Below, in pieces: positions 23,950-35,611 of a stretch of DNA of 64,000 nt; position 1 is the first letter of the stretch; every line of letters begins with the position of its first letter. This stretch comes from Limnohabitans planktonicus II-D5 (lineage in GTDB: Bacteria > Pseudomonadota > Gammaproteobacteria > Burkholderiales > Burkholderiaceae_C). The position numbers and the translations under genes were made by a program. The stretch covers positions 23,326 to 87,325 of the forward strand of contig NZ_LFYT02000018.1 of the NCBI RefSeq assembly GCF_001270065.2, read 5' to 3'. The notes beneath the pieces are model-generated. The model was not told the origin of the DNA. It was given only the letters and a program-made list of their open reading frames with translations, and made no database searches.

Positions 23950-26808
23950 TCAATGCGCCTTCTCCCAATTCGGCCCAAAACCCACTTCGGCCAACAGCGG
24001 CACTTTCAAATCGGCCACACCCGCCATGATGCGCGGGACTTCGGTGCGCACCCATTCCACCTCGGCCTCGGGCACTTCAAACACCAATTCGTCGTGCACC
24101 TGCATGATGACCTTGGTGGTCTTGCCTTGTTCGTCGAGCGCTTTTTGCACCGCCACCATGCTCAGCTTGATCAGGTCAGCCGCTGTGCCCTGCATGGGTG
24201 CGTTGATGGCGGCGCGCTCGGCCCCGGCGCGGCGCGGGCCGTTGGGGCTGTTGATCTCGGGCAGCATCAGGCGGCGGCCAAACACGGTCTCCACATAACC
24301 CAGCGCCTTGGCCTGTTCACGGGTGGCGTCCATGTAGTGCTTGACCCCGGCAAAACGCTCGAAGTAGCGAGTGATGTAGTTCTTGGCGGCCGTGTTGTCG
24401 ATGGTGAGCGCCTTGGCCAAACCAAACGCACTCATGCCGTAAATCAGGCCAAAGTTGATGGTCTTGGCGTAACGGCGCTGCTCGCTGCTCACCGTGTCGG
24501 GCGTTGCGCCAAACACCTCGGCGGCCGTGGCCTTGTGCACGTCCAGCCCTTCATGAAAGGCCTTGAGCAAAGCCGGGTCGTCGCTCAGGTGCGCCATGAT
24601 GCGCAGCTCGATCTGGCTGTAATCGGCGCTCGCAATCACGCAGCCTGCAGGGGCCACAAAGGCCTCGCGCACCTTGCGGCCCTCTGCGGTGCGCACCGGG
24701 ATGTTTTGCAGGTTCGGCTCGTTGCTCGACAGACGGCCCGTGACGGCCACCGCTTGGGCGTAATTCGTGTGCACACGGCCCGTGCGCGGCAAGGCCAATT
24801 GCGCCAGCTTGTCGGTGTAAGTGCCTTTTAGCTTGGCCAGGCTGCGGTGCTCCAGGATGCGGGCGGGCAGCGGGTAGTCTTCGGCCAGTTTTTCGAGCAC
24901 CTCTTCGTCGGTGCTGCGCGCGCCCGTGGCGGTTTTCTTGATGACGGGCAGGCCCAGCTTGTCAAAAAAGATCTCGCCCAGCTGCTTGGGGCTGGACAGG
25001 TTGAAGGGCTGCCCGGCGATCTCGTAGGCCTCGGTTTCGAGCTGCACGATGCGCTCGCCCAACGCCTGGCTTTGTGCGGCCAGCGTGGGCGCATCGATCA
25101 GCACCCCGTTGCGCTCGATGCGGTAAAGAGATTCGCTGGTAGCGATCTCCAGCTCGTAAACGTACTTGAGCCCCGCGTGCGCCTCGATCTGCGGCCACAG
25201 CGCCAAGTGCACGTCCAGGCACTGGTCCGAGTCTTCGCACGAATAGTGCGCCGCCTTGTCCACTTCCACCTGCGCAAACGGGATCTGGTGGGCACCTTTG
25301 CCGCACAGGTCTTCATAGGTCACGCCCTTGCGGCCCACATGGCGCTCGGCCAGGCTGGAGAGGCCATGCGGCTTGTGCACCTCGAGCACATAGCTCTCCA
25401 GCATGGTGTCGTGGGCGTAGCCCTGCACCTCGATGCCATGGTTGGCGAACACATGGCGGTCGTATTTGATGTTCTGGCCCAGCTTGTGGCGGGCCGGGTT
25501 TTCCAGCCAGGGCTTGAGCTTGGCCAGCACTTCGGCCAAAGGCAGCTGCTCGGGCGCAGCCGGACCGTTGTGGGCCAACGGGATGTAGGCCGCCTCGCCG
25601 GGCGTGACGCTGAGCGAAATGCCCACGATTTCGGCGCGCATGGCGTCCAAAGAGGTGGTTTCGGTGTCGATGGCAGTGAGCGGGGCTTGTTCGATGCGGG
25701 CCAGCCAAGTGTAGAACGCGGCCCAGTCGAGGACGGTGTCGTATTGCAGCTCGCCTTGCACCGAGCTCGCTGCGGTGTCGAGCACAGGGGCAGCTGCAGG
25801 CTCCTCGTCAGGTGCCGATCCAAACAAATCCCCCATGCCTGTGTCTTTGGGTTTGGCCGCTTTTGCCTTGGCCACAGGCGATGGCATGGCCCCGCCCAGC
25901 GACTGCACCAGGCCCTTGAAGCCATAGGTCTGGTAGAAATTCAACAACTTTTCTTTGTCAGGCGCGTGCAGATGCAAGCTGGCCAATGAGGGCAGATCTG
26001 GCACCCAGCCGTTCAGGTCGCAATCGGTTTTCATGGACACCAAGGCGCGGCCTTTTGGCAGCCAGTCCACAGCCTGGCGCAGGTTCTCGCCCGCCACACC
26101 TTTGATGTCGTGGGCATGCGCCATCAGGTTGTCAAGCGATCCGTATTCCATCAGCCACTTGGCCGCCGTCTTGGGGCCCACCTTGGCCACGCCGGGCACG
26201 TTGTCCACCGTGTCGCCCACCAAGGTCTGGTAGTCGATCATCAGCGAAGGCGGCACGCCAAACTCTGCAGTCACGCCCGCCACGTCGCGCACCTTGCCGT
26301 TCATCGTGTCGATGATGGTGATGTGCTCATTGACCAACTGGCTCAGGTCCTTGTCGCCGCTCGACACCGTGACCTCGATACCTTGCTGCGCGGCCACATG
26401 GGCCAGGGTGGCGATCACGTCGTCGGCCTCCACGCCGGGCACGTCAAGCACCGTCCAGCCCATCAGGCGAACCAGCTCATGGATCGGCTCGATCTGCGAG
26501 CGCAAGTCGTCGGGCATGGGGCTGCGATTGGCTTTGTAGGCGGGGTACAGCTCGTCACGGAAAGTGGGGCCTTTTGCGTCGAACACGCAGGCGGCATAAA
26601 CAGCAGGCACGTCCTTGCGCAGCCGCTCCATCATGTTGATCATGCCGCGAATCGCCCCAGTGGCGGGGCTGCTCGGGTCGCCCGGCACGGCCCGCAGGTC
26701 GGGCATGGCGTGGAAGGCGCGGTATAAATAGCTGGAGCCATCGACCAGCAACAAGGCAGGTTTGGTTGAGGAAGAGGGGGTGGAAGTGTCGGGATTCGTG
26801 TCGCTCAT
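23950..26808 (-). CDS. polA: DNA polymerase I
   Basis: 952 residues from the ATG at 26808 (MSDTNPDTSTPSS); upstream in-frame ATGs at 26823 and 26856 are possible but unsupported. Domains in order: 5'-3' exonuclease (about 15-300, LLVDGSSYLYRAFHAM), a linker with Pro/Ala, 3'-5' exonuclease (about 375-560, with AIDTETTSLD giving the DxE metal residues), and the family A polymerase domain (SADYSQIELRIMAHL motif A, RRYAKTINFGLIYGMSAFG O-helix, MQVHDELVFEV motif C). All active-site motifs look intact. It acts in Okazaki fragment processing and repair. Confidence 0.96.
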   Translation of the reverse strand: MSDTNPDTSTPSSSTKPALLLVDGSSYLYRAFHAMPDLRAVPGDPSSPATGAIRGMINMMERLRKDVPAVYAACVFDAKGPTFRDELYPAYKANRSPMPDDLRSQIEPIHELVRLMGWTVLDVPGVEADDVIATLAHVAAQQGIEVTVSSGDKDLSQLVNEHITIIDTMNGKVRDVAGVTAEFGVPPSLMIDYQTLVGDTVDNVPGVAKVGPKTAAKWLMEYGSLDNLMAHAHDIKGVAGENLRQAVDWLPKGRALVSMKTDCDLNGWVPDLPSLASLHLHAPDKEKLLNFYQTYGFKGLVQSLGGAMPSPVAKAKAAKPKDTGMGDLFGSAPDEEPAAAPVLDTAASSVQGELQYDTVLDWAAFYTWLARIEQAPLTAIDTETTSLDAMRAEIVGISLSVTPGEAAYIPLAHNGPAAPEQLPLAEVLAKLKPWLENPARHKLGQNIKYDRHVFANHGIEVQGYAHDTMLESYVLEVHKPHGLSSLAERHVGRKGVTYEDLCGKGAHQIPFAQVEVDKAAHYSCEDSDQCLDVHLALWPQIEAHAGLKYVYELEIATSESLYRIERNGVLIDAPTLAAQSQALGERIVQLETEAYEIAGQPFNLSSPKQLGEIFFDKLGLPVIKKTATGARSTDEEVLEKLAEDYPLPARILEHRSLAKLKGTYTDKLAQLALPRTGRVHTNYAQAVAVTGRLSSNEPNLQNIPVRTAEGRKVREAFVAPAGCVIASADYSQIELRIMAHLSDDPALLKAFHEGLDVHKATAAEVFGATPDTVSSEQRRYAKTINFGLIYGMSAFGLAKALTIDNTAAKNYITRYFERFAGVKHYMDATREQAKALGYVETVFGRRLMLPEINSPNGPRRAGAERAAINAPMQGTAADLIKLSMVAVQKALDEQGKTTKVIMQVHDELVFEVPEAEVEWVRTEVPRIMAGVADLKVPLLAEVGFGPNWEKAH

Positions 26809-27017
26809 GCCCCGATTGTGCATGGGAGCACTTGCCCCGGAATGTGTCCAGGCCAAGAAAATTCGATGAACAGGAAGATCTCACTGCGGTCGATCGGTCG
26901 CAAATGCAGGGAACCGCCGCAAACGACTTCAATGCCCCGGCATGCGCCCCACAAACCGGCTTGCAGTCAATGCACCATAACGAACGTCACCGGACTGCAA
27001 ACCCTTGATTTCCCAAT

Positions 27018-27054
27018 GAAAAAGGGCGTTTACTGGATGCCAGTAAACGCCCTT
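27018..27054 (-). terminator. Rho-independent terminator of ssrA
   Basis: A perfect 15-bp stem, AAGGGCGTTTACTGG paired with CCAGTAAACGCCCTT around a three-base loop, lies 12 nt beyond the tmRNA 3' end. On the minus strand it is followed by a run of five T. It is directed correctly to end ssrA transcription. Confidence 0.9.
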
Positions 27055-27065
27055 GGATTTGCATA

Positions 27066-27454
27066 TGGTGGAGCTGGGGGGATTTGAACCCCCGTCCATA
27101 AGTCTTTTTCGTACAGTTCTACATGTGTAGTCGTCTGATTTGAGTCTCGCCAAATGAACCGCGCAGCGACACGCTGAACACCCAGCCAGCACCCTTTTTT
27201 CTCACACCACCCCAAGGTACCCGAGGTGATGCCAGCCCATATGTTTTACCTTGCAGCCAGGACTTTGAGGGCTTTAACACCCTCATCACCCTGACCCAGC
27301 CTATCGGCCAACTGTTGCAAGGCTCACCGGATTAAGCGGCGAGTGCGAAACGTTCGTCGTTTGCAGTTAGTTTTTTTTCCGAAGATTAACGAGGATCAGA
27401 ACCTCGACATGCCCTGCCACGCGTCCGAACCCATGTCGAAACCAGTGCAGCCCC
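27066..27454 (-). ncRNA. ssrA: Transfer-messenger RNA (tmRNA)
   Basis: About 389 nt. The 5' end begins GGGGCTGCACTGGTTTCGAC and the 3' end is a tRNA-like acceptor arm with the TTCAAATCCCCCC T-arm and terminal CCA (27066-27068). The tag reading frame, GCAAACGACGAACGTTTC..., decodes as ANDERFALAA and then TAA, the betaproteobacterial proteolysis tag. It rescues stalled ribosomes together with SmpB. The terminator at 27018-27054 follows. The gap 26809-27065 to polA has no other feature. Confidence 0.96.
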
Positions 27455-27467
27455 TGAGTGGACTATT

Positions 27468-28133
27468 TTAGGCGCTTTGCAGGAATTTCAAGAGCTCTGT
27501 CGGAGAATCAATGTGCAAATGGGCATTCCAGCGCGAAATATCGGTCTGCTGGCCTAAATAACCGTAGGTGGCGGCCACAGTGCCCATGCCGGCGGCCAGA
27601 CCCGCGACGATGTCACGCTCATCGTCTCCGACATACACGCACCGGGCCGGGTCGATGGCCAAACGTCGTGCGGCCTCGAAAAGGGGTTCGGGGTGTGGTT
27701 TGGCGTGCGGGGTGGTGTTGCCGCTGACGATGGTCCCGGCCGTGGCGAACAAGGGCATGGCCGAGGTGAGCGGATCGGTGAATCGGCTGGATTTGTTGGT
27801 CACCACGCCCCATGGCAGGCCCAGTGCCACCAGGCGCTCGATCATGTCCACCACGCCATCGAAGATGCGGGTGCGTTCGGTCATGCAGTTTTCGTAGTTG
27901 ACGAAAAACTCTTCTTTCATGGCCTCGAAGTCGGGGTGCTCGGGTGTCATCTCAAAGGCGATGCCCAGCATGCCCCGGGCACCAGCTCCGGCCATGTGGC
28001 GGTAATGCTCCAGGGGCAAAGAGGGCAAGCCACGGTCGACCCGCATTTTGTCCACCGCTGCACCCAAATCCGGGGCGCTGTCAATCAAGGTGCCGTCCAG
28101 GTCAAACAAAACGGCTTGTGCATGTTGAAACAT
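27468..28133 (-). CDS. gph: Phosphoglycolate phosphatase
   Basis: 221 residues from the ATG at 28133, two bases after the ubiG stop; a longer frame overlaps ubiG and is rejected. HAD-superfamily motifs: FDLDGTLIDS (about residues 10-19, nucleophile aspartate), VVTNKSS (motif II) and GDDERDIVAG (motif IV). It dephosphorylates 2-phosphoglycolate formed in DNA repair or from oxygenated metabolism. The pairing ubiG-gph is conserved in Burkholderiales. Other HAD phosphatase specificities cannot be fully excluded. Confidence 0.9.
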   Translation of the reverse strand: MFQHAQAVLFDLDGTLIDSAPDLGAAVDKMRVDRGLPSLPLEHYRHMAGAGARGMLGIAFEMTPEHPDFEAMKEEFFVNYENCMTERTRIFDGVVDMIERLVALGLPWGVVTNKSSRFTDPLTSAMPLFATAGTIVSGNTTPHAKPHPEPLFEAARRLAIDPARCVYVGDDERDIVAGLAAGMGTVAATYGYLGQQTDISRWNAHLHIDSPTELLKFLQSA

Positions 28134-28135
28134 GT

Positions 28136-28855
28136 TCAGGCTTTCCGGCAGGCGAGCAAATAGTTCACGCTGGTGTCCTGGCTGAGCCAATACCGCTTGG
28201 TGAAGGGGTTGTATTCCATGCCCTTGAAGCCTTGGGCGTCCAGTCCGGCTTCGCGCGCCCAGGCTGTCAACTCGCTGGGCTTGATCAGTCGGGCAAATTC
28301 GTGCGTGCCTTTAGGCAACAGGTTCAAAATGTATTCAGCCCCGACGATCGCGAAAAGGAATGACTTGGGGTTGCGGTTGAGCGTCGAGAAGAAGACCCAA
28401 CCGCCGGGTTTGACCATTTGGGCACAGGCTTTGACCACCGAGGCAGGGTCTGGCACATGCTCCAACATCTCCATGCAGGTGACCACATCAAATTGCCCAG
28501 GCTGTTCTACGGCCAGGCTTTCGGCACTCACTTCGCGGTATTGAACGCCTTCGGTACCGGCCTCCAGTGCATGCAGCTGAGCAACTTTGAGGGATTTGGT
28601 GGCCAAGTCAATGCCCAGCACCTTGGCACCTTTGCGCGCCATCGCATCAGCCAAAATGCCGCCGCCGCAGCCCACATCGACCACGCTCAAGCCGGTAAGC
28701 GGGACCAAGCCATGAATCCACTCCAGTCGCAAGGGGTTGATCTGGTGCAGGGGGCGAAATTCGCTTTCAGGATCCCACCAGCGGTGGGCCAGGTCAGAAA
28801 ACTTGGCCAGTTCGGCCGGATCGACGTTAGGGGCGGGAGTTGAGGAGACATTCAT
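28136..28855 (-). CDS. ubiG: Bifunctional 2-polyprenyl-6-hydroxyphenol / 3-demethylubiquinol methyltransferase
   Basis: 239 residues, the family length. The SAM-binding motif [16 protein letters not shown] is at about residues 58-73, and the UbiG-specific start [19 protein letters not shown] and [12 protein letters not shown] are present. It performs both O-methylations of ubiquinone synthesis at the inner membrane. It is followed directly by gph and preceded by ompA, as in other Burkholderiales. Confidence 0.95.
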   Translation of the reverse strand: MNVSSTPAPNVDPAELAKFSDLAHRWWDPESEFRPLHQINPLRLEWIHGLVPLTGLSVVDVGCGGGILADAMARKGAKVLGIDLATKSLKVAQLHALEAGTEGVQYREVSAESLAVEQPGQFDVVTCMEMLEHVPDPASVVKACAQMVKPGGWVFFSTLNRNPKSFLFAIVGAEYILNLLPKGTHEFARLIKPSELTAWAREAGLDAQGFKGMEYNPFTKRYWLSQDTSVNYLLACRKA

Positions 28856-28901
28856 GGACAGGATTGTCGGTCAACAGGCGAGAAAACCAAAAACAAGGAC
28901 G

Positions 28902-28928
28902 AAAAAAAGCCCCATCGCTGGGGCTTTT
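28902..28928 (-). terminator. Rho-independent terminator after ompA
   Basis: AAAAGCCCC and GGGGCTTTT pair around a six-base loop. Read on the minus strand the stem is followed by a T-run, 19 nt after the ompA stop. It would separate ompA from ubiG-gph. Confidence 0.85.
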
Positions 28929-28946
28929 CGTGATCATGGCAATGGA

Positions 28947-29603
28947 TCAGTTAGGGCGTGTGCCCACAACTTCGATTTCCACGCGGCGGTTCTTGGAACG
29001 GCCAGCAGAAGTCTTGTTGTCAGCCACTGGCTGCTTCTCGCCTTTGCCTTCGGTGTAAACGCGGTTCTTTTCGATGCCCTTGGACACCAAATAGGCCTTC
29101 ACAGCGTCGGAACGCTTGACGGACAGCTTCTGGTTGTAACCATCAGCACCCACGGAGTCGGTGTGACCCACAGCAATGATGACTTCCAGGTTGATGCCCT
29201 TGACTTTGCCGACCAGGTCGTCCAGCTTGGCTTTGCCTTCAGCTTTCAGGACCGACTTGTCGAAGTCAAAGAATGCGTCAGCAGCATAGGTGACTTTAGT
29301 GGCGGCGGCTGGTGCAGGAGCAGCTGCTGCGGGGGCTGCGGCTTTAGGAGCTGGAGCTGCGGCGGCAGGTGCTGCAGGAGCAGGAGCAGGAGCAGCAGCC
29401 TTAGGGGCCACGATAGCGCCATCACAACCGGCAGCTGCAGTTGCAGGTGTCCAGTTGGCATCGCGCCAGCACAGCTCTTGGGTGCCGTTTTTCCAGACCA
29501 GTTCGCCAGAGCCATTGCGCCAGTTGTCAACGGTTTGAGCGCTGGCAGCGGTTGCGAGAGCTGCGGAGGCCAACAACATTGCCACTTTGCTGAGTTTTTT
29601 CAT
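28947..29603 (-). CDS. ompA: OmpA family outer membrane protein
   Basis: 218 residues from the ATG at 29603 (MKKLSKVAMLLASAALATAA), which has AGAGGAAG upstream; the frame extends to 29864 but without a ribosome site. A signal peptide (1-22) is followed by a short Trp-rich segment with two Cys (CWRDAN and GCDG), a long Ala/Pro linker (about 65-115) and the OmpA-like peptidoglycan-binding domain (VGHTDSVGADGYN, GRSKNRRVEIEV). There is no eight-strand barrel, so this is the short Burkholderiales form that ties the outer membrane to the wall. It is divergent from gyrA. Confidence 0.9.
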   Translation of the reverse strand: MKKLSKVAMLLASAALATAASAQTVDNWRNGSGELVWKNGTQELCWRDANWTPATAAAGCDGAIVAPKAAAPAPAPAAPAAAAPAPKAAAPAAAAPAPAAATKVTYAADAFFDFDKSVLKAEGKAKLDDLVGKVKGINLEVIIAVGHTDSVGADGYNQKLSVKRSDAVKAYLVSKGIEKNRVYTEGKGEKQPVADNKTSAGRSKNRRVEIEVVGTRPN

Positions 29604-29839
29604 GTTCTTCCTCTTGAGGGATAAAGCCGCAGACTCGCTGCGAAAAAAGACGGACCAGATGACCTTCACCCGATTCGTTACTAAATATTGTGCCATAGAC
29701 AAGACACTGAATCGTGAAATGCTGCACATACCTGCCAAAGCCACCTTGGAACGAATGAAAATTGTTGCATGCATGCGACACACGCTTGCACCTAAAATCA
29801 CAGCTTTACATCGCGCTCCTATTTCCTTCCTCTGAATAT

Positions 29840-32482
<2,643 letters not shown>

Positions 32483-32485
32483 GTG

Positions 32486-33577
32486 ATGGGGCGCGCCTTC
32501 AACTTTTCGGCGGGTCCGGCCATCATGCCCGAGGCTGTGTTGCAACAAGCTGCAGCAGAAATGCTCGACTGGCATGGTTCTGGCATGAGCGTGATGGAGA
32601 TGAGCCATCGCGGCAAAGAGTTCATCAGCATTTACGAGCAAGCCGAAGCAGACCTGCGCGAGTTGCTGGCGGTGCCCGCACACTTCAAGATTTTGTTCAT
32701 GCAAGGCGGCGGCTTGGCTGAAAACGCCATCGTGCCGCTGAACCTGTCGCAAGGCGGGGCCATGGACTTTGTGCTCACGGGCAGTTGGAGCCAAAAGTCG
32801 CTCAAGGAAGCGGGCAAGTACGGGCCAGCCCGCGTGGCAGCCTCGGCGCAAGCCGACGGCTTCACCACCTTGCCCGCACCTGCCACTTGGCAAATCGGTG
32901 CCCATACCCGCTATGTTCACATTTGCGGCAACGAAACCATCCACGGCGTGGAATTTCACGAACTGCCTGACCTCAAGGCATTGGGTTGCGACGCCCCGCT
33001 GGTGGTGGACTTTTCCTCGCATGTGGCCTCGCGCCCGGTAGACTGGTCGCGAGTGGGCCTGGCCTTCGGCGGCGCACAAAAGAATCTGGGCCCAGCAGGC
33101 CTGACCTTAGTGATCGTGCGTGAAGACCTGATCGGCCACGCCCTGCCCCATTGCCCCAGCGCCTTTGACTACAAACTGGTGGCCGACAACCAGTCGATGT
33201 ACAACACCCCACCCACCTACAGCATCTACATCGCCGGGCTGGTGTTCCAGTGGCTGAAAAAAAATGGCGGCATTGCCGCCATGGAGCAGCGCAACATCGC
33301 CAAGGCCCAACTGTTGTACGACTTTCTCGACAGCTCCAGCCTGTTCGAAAACCGTGTCGCCAAAGACTGCCGATCGCGCATGAACGTGCCTTTCTTCTTG
33401 CGCGACGAGTCGCGCAACGAGGCCTTTTTGGCAGGAGCCAAAGCCGCCAACTTGTTGCAACTCAAGGGCCACAAAACAGTCGGTGGCATGCGGGCGAGCA
33501 TTTACAACGCCATGCCGATCGAAGGCGTGCAGGCTTTGGTGGCCTACATGCGTGAATTTGAAAAAACACTGGCCTGA
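32486..33577 (+). CDS. serC: Phosphoserine aminotransferase
   Basis: 363 residues from the ATG at 32486, three bases after the gyrA stop; GTG at 32483 is a less likely start. The fold-type I aminotransferase is recognised by [15 protein letters not shown] at the start and the PLP lysine Lys199 in [12 protein letters not shown]. It converts 3-phosphohydroxypyruvate to phosphoserine for serine, and can act in pyridoxine synthesis. The gyrA-serC-pheA order is standard for Burkholderiales. Confidence 0.96.
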   Translation: MGRAFNFSAGPAIMPEAVLQQAAAEMLDWHGSGMSVMEMSHRGKEFISIYEQAEADLRELLAVPAHFKILFMQGGGLAENAIVPLNLSQGGAMDFVLTGSWSQKSLKEAGKYGPARVAASAQADGFTTLPAPATWQIGAHTRYVHICGNETIHGVEFHELPDLKALGCDAPLVVDFSSHVASRPVDWSRVGLAFGGAQKNLGPAGLTLVIVREDLIGHALPHCPSAFDYKLVADNQSMYNTPPTYSIYIAGLVFQWLKKNGGIAAMEQRNIAKAQLLYDFLDSSSLFENRVAKDCRSRMNVPFFLRDESRNEAFLAGAKAANLLQLKGHKTVGGMRASIYNAMPIEGVQALVAYMREFEKTLA

Positions 33578-33602
33578 ACCCGGCCCTGAAAGACCTGCGG
33601 AC

Positions 33603-34703
33603 ATGAGCCAACCACCCATTCAGTCGGACGCCCTGGGCGCCTTGCGTGTGCAGATCGACGCGCTGGACAAACAGCTGCTGAGCCTGCTGAACCAACGCGC
33701 CCATGTGGCCGAACAAGTGGGCGAGATCAAACGCGCCGAAGGCTCGCCCTTCTTCCGTCCCGACCGCGTGGCCCAAGTCATCGACAAAATCACCGAAGCC
33801 AACCCCGGGCCGCTCAAAAACGAACACGTCGCCTCCATCTGGCGCGAGATCATGTCAGCCTGCCTGGCACTTGAGGCCCCACAGCGCGTGGCAGTGCTTG
33901 GGCCTCAGGGCACCTTTTGCGAACAAGCAGCCATCGAGTTTTTTGGCAGCGCCGCCAACCTGATTTACTGCGCCAACTTCGACGAAGTGTTTCACGCCAC
34001 CGCTGCGGGCACAGCCCAGTATGGCGTGGTCGGCATGGAAAACTCCACCGAAGGCGTGGTCGCCCGCTCGCTCGATTTGTTCCTGCGCTCGCCCGTGCAT
34101 GTGGTGGGCGAAGTCAGCTTGCAAGTGCGCTTCAATTTGCTGCGACAGCTCAATTCAGACGCGGGTATTGAGGTGGTGATGGCGCACCCCCAAGCGCTGG
34201 CCCAGTGCCAGGGCTGGCTGTCCAAACACCTGCCGCATGTAGAGCGCCGCGCCGTGTCCAGCAACGCCGAAGGTGCGCGTCTGGCGGCCACCAACCCAGC
34301 CTGGGCAGCTTTGGCCAGCGAACGCGCAGCCAGCCAGTTTGGTCTGCACATCGTGCACCACGCCATCCAGGACGAAGCGTTCAATCGCACCCGCTTTGCC
34401 GTGATCGCTTTGCCACAAACCTTGGCCACACCACCCGCCTCGGGCAAAGACTGCACCAGCCTTGTGGTATCGGTGCCCAACCGGCCGGGTGCCGTGCACG
34501 ATTTGCTGGTGCCGCTCAAAAACAATGGCGTGTCCATGACACGTTTCGAGTCGCGCCCAGCCAAATCCGGCCAGTGGGAGTATTACTTCTACATTGACCT
34601 GCAAGGCCACATCAGCGAGCCCCATGTGGCTGCGGCCTTGCAAGAGTTGCAAGGCCTGTGCGCGTTTTACAAGGTGCTGGGTTCTTTCCCTGTACCCGAG
34701 TGA
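33603..34703 (+). CDS. pheA: Bifunctional chorismate mutase / prephenate dehydratase (P-protein)
   Basis: 366 residues from the ATG at 33603. An AroQ-type chorismate mutase occupies about residues 1-90 (RVQIDALDKQLLSLLNQRA), prephenate dehydratase about 95-275 (VAVLGPQGTFCEQAA, GVVGMENSTEGVV, RTRFAVI-type NRTRFAVIAL) and an ACT domain about 285-366 with the phenylalanine feedback motif ESRP (MTRFESRPAKSG). It makes phenylpyruvate from chorismate. It is eight bases upstream of tyrA. Confidence 0.95.
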   Translation: MSQPPIQSDALGALRVQIDALDKQLLSLLNQRAHVAEQVGEIKRAEGSPFFRPDRVAQVIDKITEANPGPLKNEHVASIWREIMSACLALEAPQRVAVLGPQGTFCEQAAIEFFGSAANLIYCANFDEVFHATAAGTAQYGVVGMENSTEGVVARSLDLFLRSPVHVVGEVSLQVRFNLLRQLNSDAGIEVVMAHPQALAQCQGWLSKHLPHVERRAVSSNAEGARLAATNPAWAALASERAASQFGLHIVHHAIQDEAFNRTRFAVIALPQTLATPPASGKDCTSLVVSVPNRPGAVHDLLVPLKNNGVSMTRFESRPAKSGQWEYYFYIDLQGHISEPHVAAALQELQGLCAFYKVLGSFPVPE

Positions 34704-34710
34704 GCCCACA

Positions 34711-35607
34711 GTGAAGTTCCAACGCCTGGCCCTGATTGGCTGCGGCCTGATGGGCGGCTCGTTTGCGCTCGCGCTGCGCCAAGCGGGCCTGGTGCAGCAC
34801 ATCACGGGGTTCAGTGCCTCCGAAAAAACACGCCAACGCGCCGTAGAGTTGGATGTCATCGACCAAGCCTGCAGCAGCGTCGCCGAGGCGGTGCTGGATG
34901 CCGATTTGGTCTTGCTGGCCGTGCCCGTGGGGGCCATGCACAGTAGCTTTTCTGCGCTGCGAGACGCCCTCTCGCCCAGCGCCTTGCTGATGGACGTGGG
35001 CTCCACCAAATGCGACGTCATTGCGGCAGCCCGTGCCGCACTGGGCGAACGCCTCAATGGCTTTGTTCCTGCCCACCCGATTGCGGGCAAAGAGGTGGCC
35101 GGCATCGAGCACGCCGAGGGCACGCTCTACCAAGCGCGCCGCACCATCCTCACGCCCTTGCCACAAAACAGCATCCGTCAAATCAAAACGGCGAGCGAGG
35201 TCTGGACCGCCATCGGCAGCCATGTGAGCCACATGACGCCCGAGGCACATGACGCCACTTTTGCGGCCGTCAGCCACTTGCCCCACTTGTTGGCATTTGC
35301 GTCTGTCAATGCACTCAGCACGCAGCCGCAAGGCGCTGCGTTTTTAGAGATGGCAGGCCCGGGCTTTCGGGATTTTTCGCGCATCGCTGCCAGTGACCCG
35401 GCCGTCTGGCGCGACATCCTGAGCGCCAACCGGGCCGAAGTGCTCACGCAGATGGCGCACTTTCGCGTCGCGCTCGACAAGTTTGAAAACACCTTGACGC
35501 AAGGCGACACCGCCGCGCTGCAGCAACTGATTCAACAGGCCAGCGACGTGCGCTCGGCCTGGACGCTGCAAGCGGGCAACGCTTGCAACACCGCCTCTGA
35601 AGACTGA
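34711..35607 (+). CDS. tyrA: Prephenate/arogenate dehydrogenase
   Basis: 298 residues from a GTG start at 34711 (read [18 protein letters not shown]), eight bases after the pheA stop; the frame extends upstream inside pheA and that part is rejected. The NAD-binding GCGLMGGS motif is at about residues 10-17 and [14 protein letters not shown] marks the prephenate site. It oxidatively decarboxylates prephenate to 4-hydroxyphenylpyruvate for tyrosine. No ACT domain is attached. Confidence 0.95.
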   Translation: MKFQRLALIGCGLMGGSFALALRQAGLVQHITGFSASEKTRQRAVELDVIDQACSSVAEAVLDADLVLLAVPVGAMHSSFSALRDALSPSALLMDVGSTKCDVIAAARAALGERLNGFVPAHPIAGKEVAGIEHAEGTLYQARRTILTPLPQNSIRQIKTASEVWTAIGSHVSHMTPEAHDATFAAVSHLPHLLAFASVNALSTQPQGAAFLEMAGPGFRDFSRIAASDPAVWRDILSANRAEVLTQMAHFRVALDKFENTLTQGDTAALQQLIQQASDVRSAWTLQAGNACNTASED

Positions 35608-35611
35608 CCCC

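Noticed and set aside
27022..27054. REP or attachment site beside ssrA
   Set aside because: The perfect stem with a T-run in the ssrA direction is explained as a terminator; no integrase gene or duplicated tmRNA end is present.
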